DNA from: Sinohyriopsis cumingii | Taxonomy: Eukaryota > Mollusca > Bivalvia > Unionida > Unionidae | NCBI GenBank assembly: GCA_028554795.2 | Contig: CM068835.1 | Coordinates: 61,868,719 to 61,932,718, forward strand | Length of the DNA: 64,000 nt | Direction: 5' to 3' | Part shown: piece after piece, positions 35,225-43,285 of the stretch | Layout: each line of letters starts with the position of its first letter | Position numbering within the stretch: position 1 is the first letter of the stretch | The notes under the pieces: model-generated | What the model was told of the DNA's origin: nothing | Database searches by the model: none | The model's input: the letters and a program-made list of their open reading frames with translations, nothing else | Position numbers and translations under genes: made by a program

Positions 35225-36060
35225 AAATTCCCCCGGATATACTTTACTGTTCTATCCCGTGGAAACACTGTGATCGCGGGCGTCCACGCGTGTTCGTTAT
35301 GATCAATAATTTTAATTGGGGCTCCCTTTGATTTATACTTTGATTCGTGTAATACTTCACCGGTTATCGTTGTAACGGTTATTGGAAATCTCAGCGACGT
35401 TTCTAATCTCGCTATGTCGCTGATGGTTGCTCCACGCTCGCGCACTGTCTCCTCCCACTGGTTGATTTTGCTGCGTCGTAAATCAGTCAATTTGTATCCT
35501 CGACATGCATTTGTAAAATGCTCTATTATTCGTTTTGCTACACAATTTATCCCCGTTGACTGTTTCATTGGCGCTAGTTTTCCGATATCGGGTTTCTTAT
35601 TTAACGGGTATATTCCATAAACAACTGCTGTTTCGGGATACGCTCGTTCATAGTATGGTCTGTCAATTCCGGTTAACAGCCCCGGCTTGGAGTCGCGGCT
35701 AACAATGACTGTTTTCTTGTCGCTGAGAACTGGTTCAAATTTATCACGTATGATCCAATTACCTGATTCCACCCGGACAATGAATTTTACTCTGAAGAAA
35801 TACTTTTTACCGTCAAGTTGTGATATTATCGTTGCTGCGCGGTTGTCGTTCATGGTAGCATCAACAACGCCATCAATTCGAAATGTTGACCAACTATGAG
35901 ATGCACCATCACGCTTGAATTCATTGATACAATCGCGTATTTTACTCAACAGGGTTCTATCGTTTATTAACGCTTTTGGTGCGTCCTTGAGGACTCTATC
36001 GAGATTAAACCTAATATTTTTCCAGGGCTTAATTGCTGCTAATCTCTCGAACTCATCCAT
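35225..36060 (-). CDS. Region upstream of the polymerase-helicase (N-terminal partner domain, unassigned)
   Basis: The frame begins at ATG 36,060 (MDEFERLAAIKPWKNIRF), chosen over an upstream ATG at 36,108 because it leaves a short divergent promoter space to the zinc-finger gene. It reads RFNLDRVLKDAP, then DGASHSWSTFRIDGVVDATMND, later GIDRPYYERAYPETAVVYGIYPLN and AKRIIEHFTNACRG. No domain was recognised. Position suggests the N-terminal portion of the replication protein, perhaps an exonuclease or primer-handling domain, but this is inference. The relic at 55,010-55,720 keeps the same landmarks (AINKPYYDRAYPVTAFIYAIYPL), so the region is under conservation within the family. Confidence 0.6.
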
Positions 36061-36099
36061 ATAATTAAAACAAGTATTTAAATAAAAGAATATAGTATA
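36061..36099. promoter_or_regulatory. Divergent intergenic promoter region
   Basis: A 39-bp AT-rich spacer (including tatttaaataaaag and tatagtata) between the start codons of the minus-strand replication gene and the plus-strand zinc-finger gene. It must hold both promoters unless they lie within the genes. Confidence 0.45.
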
Positions 36100-36423
36100 A
36101 TGAATCACTGCAAATGGTTGATGATTGGGTCGACAACCCGGTGCAATAAATCATGTAGAGGTGAATTCTGCGGGTATCATTTACAAAGCGTTCGTAATGG
36201 TTCTCTTGGCCCCCTCCCGTGCTTGGTTTGTCACGTCGGTGTAAGAGGAAAATCGCAGTTGTGTATCAATTGTGGCGAAAAGCGATACAGAGAGTTAAAA
36301 CGTTATTACGACAAGCGAATTAAAAACGCCGTCATTGACCCCACCGCCGACTTCGTCATCAAAACTCCTCAGGACTACATTGAAAGGTTTATAATTAAAC
36401 CAAATAATGAATTAGACAAGTAG
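36100..36423 (+). CDS. Small zinc-finger protein
   Basis: An intact 107-residue frame. Cysteines are arranged as C-x3-C-x4-CGYH (about residues 15-27) and, further on, CLVCHVGV with CINCGEKR (about 41-58), so two zinc-binding units are likely. A basic helix (RYRELKRYYDKRIKNA) and a polar tail follow. From memory, short proteins with a C-x2-C-x-V/G-V followed by L-C-x-x-C-G occur in many Polintons with unknown function; DNA or RNA binding is the obvious guess. The preceding gene is divergent and the HNH gene starts 13 bp downstream, suggesting co-transcription. Confidence 0.7.
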   Translation: MNHCKWLMIGSTTRCNKSCRGEFCGYHLQSVRNGSLGPLPCLVCHVGVRGKSQLCINCGEKRYRELKRYYDKRIKNAVIDPTADFVIKTPQDYIERFIIKPNNELDK

Positions 36424-36436
36424 TATTATTATACAA

Positions 36437-36928
36437 ATGGACAAAGAGTTCAGACCTCACCCTGTGCTCGTTAATTACGAGGCATCTCGCGACGGTGTTG
36501 TTAGAAATTGTAGACTAAAAAAACCAGTTGGATGGAAAAATAATCAGGGGTATTTGATGTTTGGTGCCGGAAAGAAGAAGTATTATGTTCATAGGGTGGT
36601 ATTTGAAGTATTCAACGGATTAATCGAGAATGGGCTTGTGATTGATCATATTAATAATAATAAGACTGATAATTCTCTTATAAACTTGCAAGCTATCTCG
36701 CAAAGTCAAAATACCAAAAAAGGCGAAACTGGTAAATACTCAAAGAAAGCAAAACCCGTAAAGTCATTTGATACAACAACTCACGAGGAAAAAATATTTC
36801 AGTCGATGAATGAGGCAGGAAAATATTTCGACATTTGTATCGCCTCAATACGATTTGTTGCAGAAGGAATACAGAATTCAGCGATCTCAAAAAAAAAAAC
36901 GGACGCAAAATTCGATTTTCATATGTAA
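36437..36928 (+). CDS. HNH homing-type endonuclease with NUMOD domains
   Basis: An intact 163-residue frame. Residues about 12-35 (YEASRDGVVRN... GWKNNQGYLMF) fit a NUMOD4-like start. HRVVFEVFNG, then LVIDHINNNKTDNSLINLQ and SQSQN (about 55-95), is a canonical HNH_3 core: the histidine of HR, the catalytic histidine of IDH, and the N-x-D-N-S-L-x-N-L finish. Residues about 110-150 (PVKSFDTTTHEEKIFQSMNEAGKYFDI) match the NUMOD1 DNA-binding helix. Such free-standing enzymes are often parasites of viral genomes. It has no counterpart in the second element (52.4-62.4 kb), so it was either gained here or lost there. Confidence 0.88.
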   Translation: MDKEFRPHPVLVNYEASRDGVVRNCRLKKPVGWKNNQGYLMFGAGKKKYYVHRVVFEVFNGLIENGLVIDHINNNKTDNSLINLQAISQSQNTKKGETGKYSKKAKPVKSFDTTTHEEKIFQSMNEAGKYFDICIASIRFVAEGIQNSAISKKKTDAKFDFHM

Positions 36929-37110
36929 CAGAATCCTCCGATTATATCAGCGAGTGACAAGGTCACCGGCGCCTATGGCGCTGACGAAGTCGCCATGACA
37001 GTGCGAACGCTACAATAAATTGTCTGCTCCGGAAGAAAACGAATTATCCTACGGTTCAATCGAATGTTAACACACTGCGCAGAGTTCATTTTTTTATATT
37101 AGAAATAAAG

Positions 37111-37521
37111 ATGTTTTATAAGAATATGAATATCGAAGACATCAATAATATATTAGCCGAGATTTCAAAATTAAAAAATCAAGGAATTGAATTATCTGAT
37201 AGTCTCGACAGCGAAAAAATATTATCCGATTATGAGATTATTAACGAACAATCGAAACGGGGGCGTTTTACCCTGGCCCGCGAGTACTTTTTTATAAAAC
37301 GATTACAACATACGATTAATGAAAACTTGTACCACAATGACGTAAATGCATTCATTGGACTATTTACTGCCGTTGAAATAATACAAAAAAAACTTGGACG
37401 TGTTTATGAACGACGCCGGGAGATTTCTAGTAAGATCAAAAACATTAGAAGGATTATAGACGAAAACTCCGTGGAGCCCCCGATGGCACATATCCCCCCG
37501 CCACACTCGGCGGGAAATTAG
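37111..37521 (+). CDS. Hypothetical coiled-coil protein
   Basis: An intact 136-residue frame. MNIEDINNILAEISKLKNQG and a long charged helical body (EYFFIKRLQHTINEN; YERRREISSKIKNIRRII) are rich in K, E, I and L and predicted coiled-coil. A proline-rich end PPPHSAG follows. An internal Met at residue 6 (37,126) is an alternative start. I do not recognise the family. It sits directly upstream of the conserved hypothetical region at 37,544-38,502 and shares its direction, so the two may be co-expressed. No equivalent was found in the second element. Confidence 0.6.
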   Translation: MFYKNMNIEDINNILAEISKLKNQGIELSDSLDSEKILSDYEIINEQSKRGRFTLAREYFFIKRLQHTINENLYHNDVNAFIGLFTAVEIIQKKLGRVYERRREISSKIKNIRRIIDENSVEPPMAHIPPPHSAGN

Positions 37522-37543
37522 AAATTGCGGAGCAATTGCAATA

Positions 37544-38502
37544 ATGGTAGGCGAATCACTTACTACTCGGCTAGCCAGAGAGCGGCTAGCGGCGCTTAAA
37601 AAGTTCATACCGTTACGAGACAGGGTCCGAGAACAACTTCAAACGCGGCAGCAACTACAAACTGATTTTACTGTTGGAAGCGAACAACTCTTTGCCCCGG
37701 TAACTAAAGCGACTAGGGATGTGAAAACAGCGATATACGGGGATATTTCCGACGAAGAAAGAAAGAAAAAGGCGCCACTGCTTGGCGTACTTGAAAAGAT
37801 AGCGGCTCGGACCGAATCTTTAGAAACACTTCCTGCTACAACACGGAGGCCACCACCACTCGCTGTAATGGACCCACAAGAACCTTATGTTACAATGGCC
37901 GACGAAGAAGAACTAGGTGCTACTGCGAAAGAACCAGAAGAAGAAATACCGGAAGAAATACAGGAAGAAATACAGGAAAAAAAAAGAAAAAGGGGAAAAT
38001 ATACCCCGTAATGTACTTAAAAAGGACACAATAGATCAAATTAGAGCCTTCGACAGCGATGAAGAATTAGTTGATTTTACTGCTACAAATTTTGCTCAGG
38101 GCACATGAGATAAAAAGCATATCAATAGCGGTTACGAGAAAAATATAAAGACGTTAAAGGATTGGACAAGAATAGTGTATTTAGCAAGTAAACACAAAGA
38201 TGCATTACCACATCGTGGTGATCCCGATTACGACGCATTCCACAAGGAAGTTGAAAGTAAAAAATCAAAAAAAGGAAAAGGATACTCTGTTGGTAAAAAA
38301 ATCCTACGGTTTTGTTACTTGTCCTGATAGTGTTCTCAGTGATATATCACGGCTGGAAGTACTAATCGGAGGAAAACGAGCCGGAAATAACTCTCCTGAA
38401 ATAATCAATGAGGCCGCTGATATTTGCGGGCGTTTATTTGCAGGCGGTATTATGGACATTAATGCATATCGAACGCTCATAGACGAGTTAGTGGATGATT
38501 AA
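37544..38502 (+). CDS. Conserved Polinton hypothetical protein region (acidic/basic, coiled-coil)
   Basis: The N-terminal part reads ARERLAALKKFIPLRDRVREQ, LQTRQQ and GSEQLFAPVTKATRD. A Glu/Lys-rich stretch of EEIQEEIQ type follows, and the C-terminal part is RLEVLIGGKRAGN, with INEAADICGRLFAGGIMD and YRTLIDELVDD. From memory, proteins with VREQ-x-Q-AR near the start, 'PVTK' after it and a small helical domain at the end are found in many animal Polintons; role unknown. It is conserved in the second element at 60,832-62,095 (VRDAVQQQLQARQ; LFKPVTKATEG; FQRLFTGGIMDNN). It is the last gene before the A-tract array. Confidence 0.65.
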
Positions 38503-38843
38503 AAAAATTATAAAATTGTCGTTTTTGGTCGTTTTTTTGTCGTTTTTTGTCAGTTTTTTGTCGTTTTTGGTCGGTTTTTGGTCTTTTTTTGTCGTTTTTG
38601 GTCGGTTTTTACAGGTGAAAACCCCAGGAAATCATTTAGAGAAAATCGATATTTTTTACTAAAAACCGGCAAAAACTAACCAAAAACGACCAAAAACCGA
38701 CCAAAAACGACAAAAATTGACAAAAATTGACAAAAACCGTGGATTTTTACCGCCGATGAAAACCCCAGGAAATCATTTAGAGAAAATCGATGTTTTTGAC
38801 AAAATTTATAATTCGGTGGTGGGGAGGGGGGTGATCAATCACT
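38503..38843. repeat. Phased T-tract/A-tract inverted array with two perfect 35-bp direct repeats
   Basis: Left arm 38,518-38,610: nine units of about 10-11 bp of the type gtcgtttttg/gtcggttttt. Right arm 38,658-38,738: about eight complementary units (ccaaaaacga, caaaaattga). The arms can pair into a long hairpin. Two identical 35-bp direct repeats, beginning tgaaaaccccaggaaatcat, lie at 38,616-38,650 and 38,757-38,791, one after each arm. T/A tracts repeated at the helical pitch should make the DNA intrinsically bent. No coding capacity. Position between the hypothetical-protein region and the capsid block suggests an origin, transcription boundary or packaging site; function is inference. 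Confidence 0.9.
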
Positions 38844-38873
38844 AATTGGAAAACTGGTGTTTTTATAATAAAG
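38844..38873 (+). promoter_or_regulatory. Shared upstream motif, pVI-like gene
   Basis: aattggaaaactgg, then tgtttttataataaag, directly before ATG 38,874. A one-base variant of the AATTGAAAAC...AATAA motif. Confidence 0.6.
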
Positions 38874-39362
38874 ATGATCATACACTACAACCACGATAAA
38901 CCAGTACTCGTCTACGTGGTAAACTCGCGATTGCCTGTTTACCGCGCGTGGTACGGAGACGGTCTCGGTAATACCATTGCGGGGTTATTTACAAGAATGG
39001 CTCCAAAAGTGGCGCCGTTAGCCAAACAATTAGGAATGAAGGCTATTGATGTTATTCGTGATAAGGGAATTAGTGCTGTTGGAGATGTTGCCGGAAAGGC
39101 GTTTTCTGCAGCAAAGGACAAACTAATGTCGTTGGTGAGAAAAAGAAAACAGAAACCACCGGTGGTGCCATCAACGACAGTGATGCCTGCAAATGTCAGT
39201 AAAGTAATAAATAACGCCGTGGGAGAAAAACTAGCGACGATGGCTTCGCCATTGGCGGCTCAGTCATCCACCGATGCGGCAACCAACGCGCTCATGAACG
39301 CGATAGCGGGGAGTGGTCTTAAACAGAATTCAAAGAATTTACGACGAAAAAATCGCAATTGA
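38874..39362 (+). CDS. pVI-like minor capsid/membrane-active protein
   Basis: An intact 162-residue frame. After a short lead (RLPVYRAWYGDGLGNTIAGLF) comes an amphipathic, alanine/glycine- and lysine-rich helical body (MAPKVAPLAKQLGMKAIDVIRD; GDVAGKAFSAAKDKLMSLVRKRKQ), then a proline-rich linker and a second Ala-rich helix. 'GxGxGxxxxGLF' at the start and Ala-rich amphipathic helices are typical of adenovirus pVI-like proteins seen in Polintons, which line the capsid interior and disrupt membranes after protease release. The stop overlaps the motif that precedes the capsid gene. A relic copy lies at 60,400-60,810. Confidence 0.65.
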   Translation: MIIHYNHDKPVLVYVVNSRLPVYRAWYGDGLGNTIAGLFTRMAPKVAPLAKQLGMKAIDVIRDKGISAVGDVAGKAFSAAKDKLMSLVRKRKQKPPVVPSTTVMPANVSKVINNAVGEKLATMASPLAAQSSTDAATNALMNAIAGSGLKQNSKNLRRKNRN

Positions 39363-39387
39363 AAACATCAACATGATAAATAATAAA
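39357..39387 (+). promoter_or_regulatory. Shared upstream motif, capsid gene
   Basis: aattgaaaacatcaac, then atgataaataataaa, directly before ATG 39,388. It supports 39,388 rather than the upstream in-frame ATG at 39,313, which lies inside the pVI-like gene. Confidence 0.65.
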
Positions 39388-40803
39388 ATGTTTGCGCGAA
39401 CCGCTGATCCCGCGTTTGATATGGACGCCCCAGTGCGCAGGGATGATTCTGTCCGTGATTATCAATATTATTCTTATCATGCAGCGCAACCGAATCTACG
39501 ATCGCGAATTGAACTTCAAGTCCAAGATACCAGTAAATACTTTTTGCCGTGTGAAGCGTTTATCGAAATCGAAGGGGAACTTGTAACAAATGCTGCCGAT
39601 AATGCACCATACGACAACAACCCGACTATCCGAGTTGGTTTCGTCAACAACGGTGTAATGGCGTTATTTGAGAGCGCAAAATATCTCATTGACGGGCGAG
39701 AAATTGAATCAATAGAACGCGATGTTGATGTTGCAACGACGATAATCGGGCTAGCGAGATACTCAGATGATTATGCGAGGTCGGCTGGTCCGTCTATGAT
39801 GTTTGCGAAGGATATTACCGATAACGCTGAACAGAACCAGTTTTCTAGGGTAAAGGCAGCAAATGCCGCCGCGGCTGATCCAGCACCGGCCGGGTATGTA
39901 AGACCAGCTGGGAATTTTGATGTCATAAATGTTATTACTACTTACAATCCAGGGTTTGCAACACGAGTAGGGATGTTGCAAGGACAACGCCGACAGTTTT
40001 CATGCGCGATTCCACTGCATCATATATTCGGATTCTGTAGAAACGTCAGAAAAGTCATCTACGGGGCTAAGCATACAGTAGTACTCGTGCGAAAGGGCAA
40101 TGATAATGATGCAATCTGGCATGATGCTGGTGTTGCCGACGGTAAGGTCAATATAAAGAATATAGTATTGTGGATGCCAGTAATGACCCCATCAATCACC
40201 GCAGAACAGCGATTACTCTCATTCATGGAGACAGGTGGTAAATCACTGTTAAGTTGGCTTACAGTAACCACTGATGCTAAAGAGGATAATATGGATGGTG
40301 TTTTTACATGGCACCTGGCATCCAAACAGGGTGTTTCAGCCCCGCGTCATATATTTGTAGCGCTACAGAATAAGGCGCGATTAGGTTCCCAAGAACGCAG
40401 CCATATGATATTTGATCAAATCGGTGTCAATGAGGTCTCGTTGAGAATAAACGGACAGCATGAACCATCCGAGGATATACAACTCAATTACGGGGGTAAC
40501 CAGATTGCACGCGTGTATCATCGATTGCTGTCGTATATGGGCCGCGATCAAAACGTCGATACCGGTTTACAAATATCGCAACTTGATTTCAAAAACCTGT
40601 ATCCGATTTATTACTTTTCGCTGGAACATCTCGATTTAACGAGACAATCCGTCGTTGATATACACTTCCGAGCTCGTGTGCAACGTCCTGGTGGTACTGC
40701 CGAATATAGAGCGGTTGCTGTCATTCTCAGCGATAAATCAATGCTGCTAGAAGGTGTTGGTGGACGAATGAGAATCGTTGATGCGCCAGTGGAAAACATG
40801 TAA
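39388..40803 (+). CDS. Major capsid protein (double jelly-roll, hexon-like)
   Basis: An intact 471-residue frame from ATG 39,388, the normal size for Polinton/adintovirus capsid proteins. Landmarks are DYQYYSYHAAQPNLRSRIELQ and SKYFLPCEAFIEIEGEL (first beta strands), FVNNGVMALFESAKYLIDG, IPLHHIFGFCRNVRKVIYGAKHTVVLVRKGN (a hallmark stretch of Polinton hexons), the second jelly roll, LYPIYYFSLEHLDLT, and a C-terminal beta strand set (EYRAVAVILSDKSMLLEGVG). Trimers of this fold tile icosahedral capsids. The gene is separated from both neighbours only by the shared upstream motif. Relic copies occur at 27,990-28,513 and 59,045-60,385. Confidence 0.93.
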   Translation: MFARTADPAFDMDAPVRRDDSVRDYQYYSYHAAQPNLRSRIELQVQDTSKYFLPCEAFIEIEGELVTNAADNAPYDNNPTIRVGFVNNGVMALFESAKYLIDGREIESIERDVDVATTIIGLARYSDDYARSAGPSMMFAKDITDNAEQNQFSRVKAANAAAADPAPAGYVRPAGNFDVINVITTYNPGFATRVGMLQGQRRQFSCAIPLHHIFGFCRNVRKVIYGAKHTVVLVRKGNDNDAIWHDAGVADGKVNIKNIVLWMPVMTPSITAEQRLLSFMETGGKSLLSWLTVTTDAKEDNMDGVFTWHLASKQGVSAPRHIFVALQNKARLGSQERSHMIFDQIGVNEVSLRINGQHEPSEDIQLNYGGNQIARVYHRLLSYMGRDQNVDTGLQISQLDFKNLYPIYYFSLEHLDLTRQSVVDIHFRARVQRPGGTAEYRAVAVILSDKSMLLEGVGGRMRIVDAPVENM

Positions 40804-40831
40804 TTGAAAACACAAACGCGTTTACAATAAA
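40802..40831 (+). promoter_or_regulatory. Shared upstream motif, core-protein gene
   Basis: aattgaaaacacaaacgcg, then tttacaataaa, directly before ATG 40,832. It overlaps the capsid stop codon (40,801-40,803). Confidence 0.7.
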
Positions 40832-41305
40832 ATGTCGTATAGTGTTGTCGGCGTTACACTAACTGATGGTCAAGTCAAGAAATTACGATCAAAGTCGGCT
40901 AAACAATGCGGAACCACAATAACGCTGAAGCCGTCGCAGATGGCAGGTGGTAATCATAAGATATCGTTGACGGCGCGTCAAATAAAACATTTCAATGATG
41001 CGATGAAGAATAAAAAGGGTGTTCAAATAACTTTTTCAGCCGCAGCGATCAAAGACATGGAAAAGACCGGCGGGATATTTCCGTTGTTGGCTGCGATTCC
41101 AGCGTTGATTGCCGCGGCGGCCCCAGCAGTGGCGAAGGCGGCGGCGTTAGGAGCCGTTGGTACCGCGGCGGGAATGGCATTGAAGAAGGCAACCGGGAAA
41201 GGCTATAAAAAAAAACGATCCGTGGCCGGAAAGGGTCTAAGACTACCGGGAACCCCGTATTCATGGTACTCGGGAAAGGGTCTAAGACTACCGGGAACCG
41301 TTTAA
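40832..41305 (+). CDS. Virion core protein (adenovirus pX-like)
   Basis: An intact 157-residue frame. The N-terminal half is a basic beta/alpha segment (VTLTDGQVKKLRSKSAKQ; TLKPSQMAGGNHKISLTARQIK). A hydrophobic, alanine-rich transmembrane-like stretch follows (GGIFPLLAAIPALIAAAAPAVAKAAALGAVG). The Lys/Arg-rich end carries GKGLRLPGT twice, 45 bp apart. Polintons and adintoviruses carry such proteins, compared with adenovirus pX/mu or pVI, which condense DNA in the particle. Relics at 28,862-29,230 and around 58.2-59.0 kb keep the KGLxLPGT end or the Ala-rich segment. The TAA overlaps the protease ATG as TAATG. Confidence 0.8.
   Translation: MSYSVVGVTLTDGQVKKLRSKSAKQCGTTITLKPSQMAGGNHKISLTARQIKHFNDAMKNKKGVQITFSAAAIKDMEKTGGIFPLLAAIPALIAAAAPAVAKAAALGAVGTAAGMALKKATGKGYKKKRSVAGKGLRLPGTPYSWYSGKGLRLPGTV
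41228..41299 (+). repeat. 27-bp in-frame direct repeat in the core-protein 3' end
   Basis: Identical 27-mers at 41,228-41,254 and 41,273-41,299 with a 45-bp period. Each encodes the GKGLRLPGT motif once. Confidence 0.9.
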
Positions 41306-41730
41306 TGACTCCTATGTCTAATTTTGATTTAATAGACGCCGCCGACGCGTTAGCGATAAAAAACTTCAGAGGTGTTTTTATGAGGGATCAATTACCGGCG
41401 GCACCAAGGAATATTGAAACCGGCATAATTAACCTCGATGGGTCCTCCGGAGCGGGAACTCATTGGGTTGCATACGCGATTGATCCGCGTGCGATCGTCT
41501 ATTTTGATTCATACGGGTTAGCCCCGCCGAACGAGTTCATGCGGTATATCCGGGCGTGTTCAGCCCCGGTTTTTTATTCCACGCTGCCAACACAGCGATT
41601 AAGCGACCCACCGATATGCGGCCGTGAGGTGTTGAACGTACTCGCGGCGATTTCATCATCGCGGAAACCACCTCATGTGGTTGTAAACGAATACACTAGT
41701 GGGGTCGTAGAGGCCCGGTGGGTTAATTAA
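41305..41730 (+). CDS. Adenain-like (Ulp1/C5) maturation protease
   Basis: 141 residues from ATG 41,305, which overlaps the core-gene stop (TAATG). The frame is also open to an ATG at 41,263 inside the core gene, a less likely start because the relic copies begin at the equivalent of MSNFDL. MSNFDLIDAADALAIKNFRGVF opens the fold. Catalytic residues are His in GTHWVAYAID, Asp in VYFDSYGLAPP, and Cys in PPICGREVLNVL, spaced as in adenovirus protease. It should cleave core, pVI-like and other particle proteins during maturation. It is the only late gene without its own upstream motif, pointing to coupled translation with the core gene. Confidence 0.9.
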   Translation: MTPMSNFDLIDAADALAIKNFRGVFMRDQLPAAPRNIETGIINLDGSSGAGTHWVAYAIDPRAIVYFDSYGLAPPNEFMRYIRACSAPVFYSTLPTQRLSDPPICGREVLNVLAAISSSRKPPHVVVNEYTSGVVEARWVN

Positions 41731-41755
41731 AAACACCGTTTTTTTTACAATAACG
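41725..41755 (+). promoter_or_regulatory. Shared upstream motif, fibre gene
   Basis: aattaaaaacaccg, a T run, then acaataacg, directly before ATG 41,756. A variant of the AATTGAAAAC...AATAA motif. Confidence 0.6.
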
Positions 41756-43257
41756 ATGATTGATATTTGGGGACGACCGGTTTCGGCGCTGAAAGGATCC
41801 ACGGAAACGCCCGCCACCGACGACATAAAAAAACTAATCGAGGATGAAATCGCCGATACGTTGAACCTAACCAGTGTTGACCCAGGTGAAATAGTTGTAT
41901 TTCAAGACCGCCAGGGTAAATTGAAATCCAGTAATGTGTCGCTGGATGACGTTTTAATACGACAGCGTGATGCCGCCGAGAACACTATCGCGCTGTATAC
42001 CAGCGACGGACGACTCAAACCGGGTGAACATATATCGACGATAACATCAATCCAAGACGGTTTTACAAGGTTAGATAGATCGGTGACCGAACTTGACGCG
42101 CAGGTGAATAAATCTATCACCGAGGTGAAAAAATCTGTCACCGATATACAACTCACTACCGCTAGTTTTTTTGGGACCCCGACGGTAACTGAACCGAATC
42201 TTGCGGGGATAAAAAATACTATTTCGGAGTTTACAACGCTGTCGGGCCAATTTTACACGTTACGAAAAAATGTTAACAGGATCGATGACAACTTTGATAA
42301 ATTCTTTGGTAAAAAAAATACCAGGCCGGATGAGATTACAACAACTATAAATGATATCACTGCGTATGGACGGAAAATAGAAACAATCAAAACTGATGTT
42401 ACAGCGAACAGAAATGGTGTAGAAGAACATGAGCGGGAAATAGAAACAATCAGCAATAATATTGCAACGATCATAAATAATATAGACGCACATGGACGGA
42501 AAATAGAAACAATCAAAACTGATGTTGCAGCGAACAAAGGGAATATAGACGCGTATGGAGGGGAAATAGAAACGATCAAAACTGATATTGTAGCGAACAA
42601 AAAAAGTATAGACACGCATACAAAGGAAATAGGAACGATCAAAGCTGATGTTGCAGCAATCGAAACTAGTACAGACGCGAATGAACGGAGAATAGAAATA
42701 ATCGAAACAAATGTTGTAGCGAACAGAAAAAGTGTAGGCGCGCATACAGGGGAAATAGTAACAATCAAAACAGATGTTGCAGCGAACAAAAAAAGTATAG
42801 ACGCGCATACAGGGGAAATAGTAACAATCAAAACAGATGTTGCAGCGAACAAAAAAGTATAAACGCGCATACAGGGGAAATAGTAACGATCAAAACTGAT
42901 GTTGAAGCGATTAAAGACAGACTACCTAGAATGAAAGAGCAACTCGAAAAAATGAAAACACCTCATGGGAGCATCGGCAATAGCGTATACACGGTTCAAT
43001 ACGGATCATTCGATTGGACTCCTACGCGTAATGCAATAGATATCACCGCAATTGTTAAGGGCATTTATCGATTGACATTGATTTCGGCGATGCAGTTCAG
43101 TATATCATCGTCGAGTTCATCTGGGTTTAACAATACAATATCAACAATCATTGACAAGAATGCAACCGAACGGTTTATAATTAGAGCCGTTGATAGCAAT
43201 CTATTTAGGATAAACATCACATGGTATGTAGAATTTGTAGTGAATCTAAGTGAGTAA
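41756..43257 (+). CDS. Fibre-like protein region with 21-residue coiled-coil repeats and a head domain
   Basis: The N-terminal anchor reads DDIKKLIEDEIADTLNL with VDPGEIVVFQD, which is conserved in the second element (ISDEISEVLNLANVDPNEVVVFQD). A coiled-coil region follows (SVTELDAQVNKSITEVKKSV), then about eight repeats of a 21-residue, three-heptad unit of the type IETIKTDVAANKxxIDAH. The end (about 42,960-43,257) is a beta-rich head: YTVQYGSFDWTPTRNAID, VKGIYRLTLISAMQFSIS and WYVEFVVNL, again matched in the second element. The layout anchor, trimeric shaft and head is that of viral attachment fibres. Minus-strand frames over the shaft are artefacts of the 63-bp repeat. Confidence 0.75.
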
Positions 43258-43285
43258 TTGAAAACACTAGCTCTTTTAAAATAAA
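43256..43285 (+). promoter_or_regulatory. Shared upstream motif, membrane-protein gene
   Basis: aattgaaaacactagctc, then ttttaaaataaa, directly before ATG 43,286. It overlaps the preceding stop. Confidence 0.65.

Noticed and set aside
38518-38738. CRISPR-like array
   Set aside because: Units are 10-11 bp T/A tracts without spacers of constant length, and the context is a eukaryotic mobile element.
39313-39387. Upstream ATG for the capsid gene
   Set aside because: It overlaps the pVI-like gene and precedes the shared motif; ATG 39,388 fits better.
42253-42870. Two long minus-strand frames (205 and 182 codons) over the fibre shaft
   Set aside because: Mirror frames created by the 63-bp coiled-coil repeat; hydrophobic, Cys/Phe-rich artefacts.
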